Below, piece by piece: positions 57,050 to 64,000 of a stretch of DNA of 64,000 bases. The position numbers and the translations under genes were made by a program. How positions within the stretch are numbered: position 1 is the first letter of the stretch; the number at the start of each line of letters is the position of its first letter. The notes beneath the pieces are model-generated. The model was not told the DNA's origin, ran no database searches, and saw only the letters and a list, made by a program, of their open reading frames with translations. This stretch comes from Limnanthes douglasii subsp. nivea (lineage: Eukaryota > Streptophyta > Magnoliopsida > Brassicales > Limnanthaceae), in the NCBI GenBank assembly GCA_036936605.1, contig JAUPFV010000002.1:167781739-167845738 (forward strand). The letters are read 5' to 3'.

Positions 57050-58085
57050 GATTCACGAATCTCTACGGATTCTTCATTAAAATGAACATATGTTACTAAA
57101 CTATCCTCACTTCAAACTCAACGTATTCTTGAAAATATGATGTTCCAATGAAAAACATCTAATCATTTTTTTGTCCAATTTAATTTCTTGATGTTTATAA
57201 GCCTTTCCATTAGCTGGATACCCCCATATATGCAGATGATTGAAACTAGACTTACGCCCATTGGATAGCTCATATCATGTCTTAACCATTTCCTTGATGG
57301 GGACTTTATTGATTATATACGCTACATATTTCATTGTTTCCCCTGATAGTGATAATAGTAGAGTTGATTTACTTATCATACTTATAATCACATCCTTTAG
57401 TGTACGGTTACGTCTCTAAAATACACTATTCATATTGGGCGAATCCGACATCGTATCTTGAGGGACTATGCTACACTCCTCTAGGTATCTTACTAATGGT
57501 ACTTGGTGTTGTTCATCTGATATGTCATGTCTGCCATATTATTAACCAGCATGGTTAGATCTAACGCTCTTAGTGTTTTTACCTAGTGTTTTTTTTCAAT
57601 TTTAGTCTTAAAAACTATGAAATTGTCTAGAGGCTCAGACTTATCACGAGGAAGGAAAGGTAATCAAAATGAGAGAAGTCATTTAGGAATGATATGAATT
57701 ACCATATACTCATTTCATCGTCCTTATGAAAATGATCCACAAATATCAATATGAATTAGTTACAAAACTTTTGTCGCTCTATTTTTCCATACCTTTTAAG
57801 TTTTGTTCTATTTCATCTTGATACACTGGATACGAGTACCAAGATATGTGTAATCTAACGGCATAGTAAACCTTTAATAACAAACTTATTCTGCCATAAT
57901 TTAGATGATTTTTCGGTTTTATTGACCTTATCATTTGTCACTTGTGTGTTCAAAGTTATGTTGTGATGCTCAAAATGATCTAATAAGTACAGTTTATCAT
58001 CCTTTATTAAATAACCAATACCAACAACCATATAATGAAAATAAAGAGTTAACCGATTACTTACAAAAAAAAGAATAACCATCAT
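57050..58085 (-). pseudogene. copia pre-integrase and integrase relic
   Basis: 58085-57880: DDKLYLLDHFEHHNITLNTQ and EKSSKLWQNKF, the GAG-pre-integrase end (..SS.LWH.RLGH) with the HH part lost. The core is poor (LIHIDICGSFS at about 57735 matches HTDICGP). About 57290-57130: MSYPMGVSLVSI in one frame and FNHLHIWGYPANGKAYKHQE in another, then IKLDKKMIRCFSL, matching YELW.GRKPS.NHLH.WGC.A......KLD....C. Heavily interrupted. Confidence 0.75.
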
Positions 58086-58089
58086 TGTC

Positions 58090-59152
58090 TAAACTTAAGA
58101 AAATACAAACATAACATTATGGTAAATAATGTAATTGAAATGAAAATACTTATTATAAGAAGAAAATATAACATTAATTATTACTTGGTTTTTCTTGTGC
58201 ATGGCTTGTATATAAAACGATAAATGAATTTGTTACAATATATTAATTTGCTCTGTTATTTTGACATGTATATTAAAGTTAACTTTTACACGTAATTTTA
58301 TCCACAACTCTCATTTTTATAAACTAATTTTGTCTAACTTACAAGTGTATATTATATATAGGTAATCTACTAATAACCCTCCAATAATCTGAAGTAATTT
58401 TTAAGTATTTTTGTTTTTTCTAGTTTTTTGTTTGGATGTCCTATTTTTCAAACTATAGTTCTAAAAAATTTAAATATACAACTCGTTTTTATTTTTAAAA
58501 AGAATTATGATCCATGATATATATATATATAAAATTTATTTAGCTGCATATTTACGTATAATTATGTTGTGAAATAAGTCTAGAAAAAATTGTGTTATGG
58601 TTCAAGAATTAAGTGTTATTTGGTTGCTAAAAATAAATTATGTCCCAGTTGCGTAATTAATGATGAGGACGCCTTCATTATGTAGTAAGTCCAAACATAT
58701 GGAAATAATATAGAGACACAAACAAGGCAAAACTGAGGGGTAATATCATCTTAATAAGATTGTTTGTAACCTATCAGATAAAATCATCACTAGCAAGTAG
58801 GACGAGGTATAGCACAGGGACGCCGACATCATTTAATGAAAATAAACTAACCTAAGGGTATCACTTAATACAAATCCGACCAGGGCATTACTGAGCAGAA
58901 ACCAAAGATGAAACCAAAGCAGAGGTTGTTACCGAGCTGTGGTCATTACCGAGCCGGAATAAAACCGAGCAAAGATCATTACCAAGCTAAAGTTGTCAAA
59001 GACAGATACATGACAACAAGGTCAATCGAGCTCGGTTTTCAAGATAAGTGACCATTAAAGAGATCGTAAAGGAGGTCAACTCTGCTTAAAGAGTTGTTGA
59101 CTAAAACACTTGTGTAACAAACCATAACTAGAATAAGTGGGTTATTGTAAAT
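58090..59152. repeat. spacer with CATTACCGAGC repeats before the gypsy relic
   Basis: 58090-58700 is plain AT-rich DNA. From about 58880 to 59010 the motif (G/T)CATTAC(C/T)GAGC recurs four or five times (GGCATTACTGAGCAG, GTTGTTACCGAGCTG, GTCATTACCGAGCCG, ATCATTACCAAGCTA). This looks like gypsy LTR or leader DNA; the phrase CATACTGAGC also occurs downstream at about 60280, on the other side of the integrase. Confidence 0.45.
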
Positions 59153-59850
59153 GTGGACTATTTTACTAGGTGGGTTGAAGCAAAAGCCTTCTCCCACACT
59201 CAATCACCCCCAATTTATTCATCATCGGATTCATCTTGGTTTGGAATTCTCATAATATTGATGACATACAATGGCCCCCAATTTCAAAATTTGGTGGTCA
59301 CGATATTTTACAAGCGTTACATAATCAACCAACATTTCTCCACTCTTTACTACCCTCTGAAAAATAGTCAAGTAGAATTTACCAACCGAACGATGCTGGA
59401 TGGAATAAAAAAGAATCTCGAGGGTCATAACGGAAAATGACCTGACAAACTAACTAAGGTTTTATGGGCTTATCGTATTACCCCACGGACTACAACAGAT
59501 TAAACCCCTTTTGCGCTCGTTTATGGTACTGAAGCCGTTGTACCAGCATAAGTTATTATCCCGAGCCATTAATTTCGACCTTATAGAGGAGCGTCGGGAT
59601 CAAGAACGGGTGCGAGTAGAGAACTAGCGAAGCTTGATGAGGGGTTGTTTCAATTCCCGTCTTAAGCCCCAAATTCTACAAGTAGGGGACACTGTTAAAA
59701 AGAATATTTTTCAAGGGTGAGGAGACAAAGCTAATTGGAAACTAGGCCCAAAGTCGGAGGGACCCTACACCATCATCTCCATTAAACATCGTGAAGCATA
59801 CCGCCTCGCCGATATGGAAGTCCACGCCCTGAAACACCCCTAGAATATAG
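59153..59850 (+). pseudogene. Ty3/gypsy integrase relic
   Basis: NVDYFTRWVEAKAFSHTQ is the family core start with the first catalytic Asp. LMTYNGPQFQN shows DNG replaced by YNG. STLYYPLKNSQVEFTNRTML keeps the position of HPQ.NGQVE.TNR with the Glu intact, and GIKKNLEG and KVLWAYRITPRTTTD follow. PFALVYGTEAVVPA is well preserved. After stops the C-terminal module is KLGPKSEGPYTIISIKHREA, YRLADMEVHALKHP. Gag, protease and RT are absent upstream. An antisense ORF follows downstream, as in the 33494-42485 element. Confidence 0.9.
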
Positions 59851-60529
59851 GTCACTTATAATCAAATCACCATGCTCTGTAATTTGTAGATGCGCTCTTT
59901 CCCCCTGATGGCGCGGGACGTTTTTTTAATGAGGCATCATACTTCAACTTTACTCCAATGATTTTTTATCGTTTTCGCCAACCCATGTGTTTGACTATTA
60001 TATTTATCCATCCTTACAATTGCAATTGGGTCAATGACCATACCTACGGGCTATGTAAGGGCCATACTGCGCCTGAACGATTTAAGTTGATTAATACGAA
60101 CGTGCTAATTGGCTACACCTACAGGCTACGTAAGGGCCATACTAAGCTAAATACCTTGTATTGGTATTAATAAGCGAACTGATCAAGTATGAAGCCCTTT
60201 TAGGACCACATAATTTTTCGAAATGCCTGCACCACGAACAAACTTAGGGGTATGAGTCCTTCAAGCTACACAATGAGCCATACTGAGCTCGATCATGTAA
60301 GGATCTATTACAACACAACATAATTCACAAACACATATATCTCCAATGTCTTTCCATACGTTAAATTGAAAAACGTGAACAAATTAATAAACATTGTCAT
60401 CTATATGATAAAAAAAACATGCATCATTGTTTCATACACATTATCCTTAAATACCACATACCTAGTGGTTAGACACAAAAAAGTATTTAAGTTCTTCACA
60501 TATACAACGAAGAAAATTATACATCATGT
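59851..60529. repeat. 3' spacer with CTACGTAAGGGCCATACT repeats
   Basis: Two good units (GGGCTATGTAAGGGCCATAC at about 60048 and AGGCTACGTAAGGGCCATAC at about 60123, 75 bases apart) and a weaker one (AGCTACACAATGAGCCATAC at about 60264). They lie between the integrase end and the end of the antisense ORF. Confidence 0.7.
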
Positions 60530-62890
60530 ATAATAGACAAGTCCTCAATCCCCACCGCTCCAATACCAACTGAGGGAGTGTCCACCAGCCCTTCCTCTAA
60601 GGCCCCCGCGACTATTCTCGTGGATCATTCGACTGATGCTTTTGGCTAATGCACAACTAAAACAATTGTACCCTCCATGGGTAGTCGCTCTTCAATATGA
60701 ACTAATTTTTTCAAAGATCCCAATTCCATGCCCAAGTTAAGCTTTAGTAGCTCCACAAGTGCCTCCTTCTAATTTCTTTCCATCATCCCCATGACCACTT
60801 CCATCACTTTTCTTTCACACTACTCTAACTCAGCCTCCACCTTCTTCAGGAACTCCATCCGTTAGTACTCCATATTCGTCTTCAAATCGTTAATAGTTTT
60901 CGTTATCCTTCCTTTCTCCACTATCAACCCCGCGATACGCTCAGAATGCTTTTTCGTCATTTGAGCCTGAGCCATATTTTGCATAAGAAAACAGTGCTCT
61001 GCGACATCAACTCGTTATTGCTTTTGATAAGACCATTGTTTAGCAGTATTAGCATAACAGTATTCATGGTAAGTTCCTTGCATTTTTCATCGTATGCATC
61101 CCTAGCACTTTTAACATAACCTAACTCACGTCGAAGCTCATTGTTTCTTGAGCCGCCTTATCATTTCACGCTTTGGCCGATCCATACACATTTTCGAACC
61201 GAGCAAGCTGGATAGTTAAGCCTTTTACCGACCAAAAAATATGGTGTCGGGTTTCCACTTCTCCATCACCTGGTAGTTTGCGCTAGACATGCGTCCATAA
61301 AATAGTACAACTGAATTATGGTGCATCTGCATAAATATAAAGGTAAACAAATATATTTTTTCTTTATTATTTACACATTTTATAAATTATACACACATGT
61401 TACCTTGATATGGAGCTCTAATTGTCGTTGTAAAATTTCACTCATTAGCATATTATCGTAAAACGATAACTGTCGGCACCGTGTAAGTTGCTATGGTGCG
61501 AGGTTTTTCCTAACAATGTTCACGAACGAAGACCCTACACCCACCCCTTACATATAGTTGACACAAAACTCTCCATTCGACGCGCTATGTGTTCAGGAAT
61601 TTCTTTCCTCTTCTTAGTTACCCCACTACTTTCACCAGCCTGATGTGACTCACCTTCCACTCTGGCCTCATCCAACACTATTACCTCAGGTGCCTTATAT
61701 TCTCTTGCTTTGCATCAGGGACCAAAGCCTCAACATTTTTGTTTTATGGCACATCATCTTCAGTTTCTTCCTCCTCATTTACCAAGCCAAGTTTCCATTG
61801 TGATAACAGAACTGCATTAACAACAAACATATTCATTTTCCATAGACGAGAGTATTCTTCATCCTTCTTCTCCTTATCATCTTCTCGTGAGCGGCAAACT
61901 CTTGATTTCATCACTTCCTCCCCAGATTGTGTAGTACTATCTTCTTGTTGGCTGATATCCCCAATGTTTTGAATAGCTAGCATCTCCTCATCCTTTCAAT
62001 TGTGTCCTCGTGGGGGCGACGCATCTTCCATGACCATGGACTTCCAACTATGGGGTATCGCCAACCCAACCCATGTATTGCTGTTGTACTCTACATTTTA
62101 TCCATTAAAGCTTGCAATCGTCTGGTTAGCCAATTGTTTATTTCCAGCCATTTTTACTTTTCCTCCCTTTGTAATTTCTAACTCCGATATGCACCACAAC
62201 CTGGATCTCAAATAATTCACGTGTGTAAACAAGCGATGGCTCATGATCCCCCGTACCATTACCTAATACCGATAACCTGATCAAAGGATTTATCGTACCC
62301 TCTAATAACCCTTCATTGCACTACTCCTAATGTTGCCCTTGACCTACAAGCATAACAAGTCTTTAATCAACATTAACAAGGAGTCACGAGTAAAAACTGT
62401 ATAAAGATTATTCCTTATGCTTCATCTTCCAGCATTTTTTCAGTTTTTATCCCACGTTGGTAATTTTGTTATACTCCTTACTTCAGTTAGTTAGGTGTAA
62501 AAAAACGGGGACTTTGCTAACCTGGCCACATCCACTACAACAAGTAAGTCCGCAAAACTTACAAAGATTCCTAATAACCGAGATCTAAGTATCACACTCA
62601 TCAAAATCCTCCACCCATTGGTAGTTGGCTCCGTCGGACATATGCTTAGGAAGCCAAAAAAGTCCCAAATTAGAGAGGGCAACGATAATCGTACCCATAG
62701 TAAAAAGCGGTGGTATACAAAAAAGTTTCATTTTATTTCGCTTGATAAGGTTGTTCTCTAGGTACCGACACCCTCACTATTTTGTCACTAGTGATACTGT
62801 ATCTAGCCCTAAATTCACGGAGGCCCTCGTTGATGACGTACCTTTTTAGCCCGAAACACAAGACACTCTTGCTCACTCAGTATTAAGCTG
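60530..62890 (-). pseudogene. antisense ORF relic of the second gypsy element
   Basis: Minus-strand remnant read from about 62890: EGLREFRARYSITSDKIVRV and REQPYQAK, then MGTIIVALSNLGLFWLPKHM, SDGANYQWVEDFDECD, the N-terminal domain. A variable linker follows with QSGEEVMKSRVCRSREDDKE and KKDEEYSRLW (61983-61744) and KKRKEIPEHIARRMESF (about 61600). Near the end is a coiled coil (HSERIAGLIVEKGRITKTIN, EFLKKVEAELE) and an acidic tail (VDTPSVGIGAVGIEDLSIIH, ending about 60530). Position and layout match the antisense ORF at 38520-41448. Many stops. Function unknown. Confidence 0.65.
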
Positions 62891-62950
62891 CATAAGGTCT
62901 ATTATTGAGCTGGAAGGAAGCTAAGAAAATTAGAAGAAACCATTTTCCTG

Positions 62951-63187
62951 CTTAAGGACAAATGCGAGTGTCACAAGAAGACTTTCGAAGAGCAAAAGAA
63001 GCATGTTGATGGTTTAAGAACCCTAGCCGTGTGTGCGGGCCAAGAGATTAAATATATAAAAAATTATCAAGAAGCTGAAATTGCTGAGTTGCAGTCACCT
63101 AGTGCAGATGAACTCCAAAAATACAAAGATCAGGAATTTTATAACATATTTTTCGAAAGCCTTAAACGAATAAGATGTGCTTACTAA
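62951..63187 (+). pseudogene. coiled-coil ORF fragment, opposite to the antisense ORF
   Basis: A 78-codon open stretch without its own ATG: KDKCECHKKTFEEQKKHVDG, LRTLAVCAGQEIKYIKNYQE, AEIAELQSPSADELQKYKDQ, then EFYNIFFESLKRIRCAY and stop. It is helical and charged like the C-terminal coiled coil of the antisense ORFs, but runs the other way and begins only about 60 bases from the N-terminal end of the 60530-62890 relic. It may be part of another inverted copy; this is inference. Confidence 0.4.
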
Positions 63188-63278
63188 AAAAATCGTGGTG
63201 GAGGTAACTGCATCTAAGCTCATGCTCTAAAAGATAAAGAATCTGTCGTGCACGAGTATGCTGATAAAAGTTTTTAAT

Positions 63279-63463
63279 CGTTACCAACTAATATTCGAAC
63301 CTTTAACTTGTGTGACTAACTAAAGTTCGAACGTTTACACCTGACCAACTAATGTTGGAACCATTTAATTGTGACCAACTAATGTTAGAACCTTTTAATT
63401 GTGACTAGCTAATTTTTGAACCTTTAGATTTGACCAACTAATGTTGGAACATTTTAATTGTGA
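63279..63463. repeat. 30-bp tandem repeat, six units
   Basis: Units of 29-32 bases around GACCAACTAATGTTGGAACC plus TTTTAATTGT. The last four are closest to consensus. No coding frame runs through it. Confidence 0.92.
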
Positions 63464-64000
63464 TACAAAAAATATGAAAATCACAAAAATAACACAAAAA
63501 ATATAAACGAAAAATAGAGTTATAAAATTCAATTGGTTCGGAAACCTCATTAAAACCTCTTGATCTATCATGGTAGGAAATATTATGTCTTTGAATATTT
63601 CCATAGGGAAAATAAAACAAAAAATATAGTATTTCTTTATAGCAAGTATTTCTTTGAATATTCCATGGATATCGAAGAGAATTGTCTTCTTAGTCTGCCA
63701 ATCAATACGTTCCAGGCTTAATTCTTTCAATAACCGACTATGACCCTTCTCAATTGGATGCTAAATTCCCTAGCCTTTTATCTTTAGTGTGTAGACAAAT
63801 ATATTTGAGAACTCTATGCCCCACTTTGAATTCTATTCTTTAGACTCGGATGCATACCTTATTCTCATTACGGTCTGATAGTGAAGAGATCTTAGATGTG
63901 CTCTTGTTCTCTTTTTTTGATCAAATGTAACTCAATTCTCTTTGGTATATCATCATCCTCTTTGGAGTAATTTTAACTCTAGAAAGATGGAGAGTAGAAT
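63464..64000. other. no supported gene
   Basis: Two overlapping minus frames (63730-63395 and 63620-63438) are Phe/Ile-rich and have no domain. The 111-codon frame would give a hydrophobic C-terminal half, but the AT-rich base composition alone can produce that. The window ends here. Confidence 0.35.

Larger units (their letters stand above)
55880..58085 (-). mobile_element. Ty1/copia relic (third family)
   Basis: Minus-strand copia order: pre-integrase (58085-57880), integrase (about 57800-57050) and RT (about 56690-55900). The 3' part and RNase H fade out before the candidate LTR at 54673-55067. Gag, protease and 5' LTR are not visible to the right of 58085. Confidence 0.75.

Noticed and set aside
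63395..63730. 111-codon minus frame with hydrophobic C-terminal half (possible membrane protein)
   Set aside because: Phe/Ile/Cys richness follows from T-rich DNA. No start context or similarity supports a real gene.

Overview
The window looks like eudicot nuclear DNA from a repeat-dominated, gene-poor, AT-rich region. I found no host gene I can support. Almost every protein similarity belongs to a decayed transposable element: Ty1/copia, Ty3/gypsy, L1-type LINEs with plant-style ORF1 and RNase H domains, a CACTA (TNP2) transposon, two Mutator-like foldback MITEs and one tRNA-derived SINE. No coding unit is intact. Family names rest on motifs read by eye; no database search was possible.

Layout, left to right. 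1-2671: an unrecognised ORF, an LTR-like promoter stretch and a gypsy integrase relic (minus, about 1440-2330). 2672-9887: an old copia element (minus) with 0.8-0.9 kb LTRs whose U3 carries an AT-rich minisatellite. Its 3' side was hit by a second copia (3500-7548, TSD ATTCT) and its internal region by a foldback MITE (7915-8189). 9888-10679: a third LTR of the same family in the opposite direction, abutting the first to make a large LTR palindrome. 11460-15420: a CACTA relic with a recognisable TNP2 gene (minus). 16358-16796: a foldback MITE with a 10-bp TSD. 17330-18840: a gypsy gag/protease relic (plus). 20995-24150: a copia relic (minus). 26230-26710: a gypsy RT relic. 29203-30233: a possible hAT-like non-autonomous element.

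32885-45560 is the clearest nest. A LINE (minus) is split by a 9-kb Tat-like Ty3/gypsy element (33494-42485) with matching LTRs, TSD ATAAT, a PPT, and gag, protease, RT and integrase remnants on the plus strand. A roughly 970-codon ORF relic lies antisense between integrase and the 3' LTR. Just beyond the LINE 5' end is a 65-bp near-perfect inverted repeat (45629-45877), and then a second, 5'-truncated LINE runs the other way (to about 47190). A SINE with a perfect 16-bp TSD sits at 47616-47917. A third LINE (minus, 48790-54340) keeps ORF1, endonuclease, RT, zinc-binding and RNase H segments and has an internal tandem duplication. 54673-58085: a third copia relic and a candidate LTR (minus). 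59153-62890: another gypsy integrase (plus) followed by a second antisense ORF relic, repeating the arrangement at 37-41 kb.

The genes do not work together as a host pathway. What the window records is a history of nested insertion, local tandem duplication and head-to-head inversion. The best leads are the repeated integrase/antisense-ORF arrangement, the LTR palindrome, the inverted repeat between two opposing LINEs, and the SINE and MITE insertions with clear target duplications.
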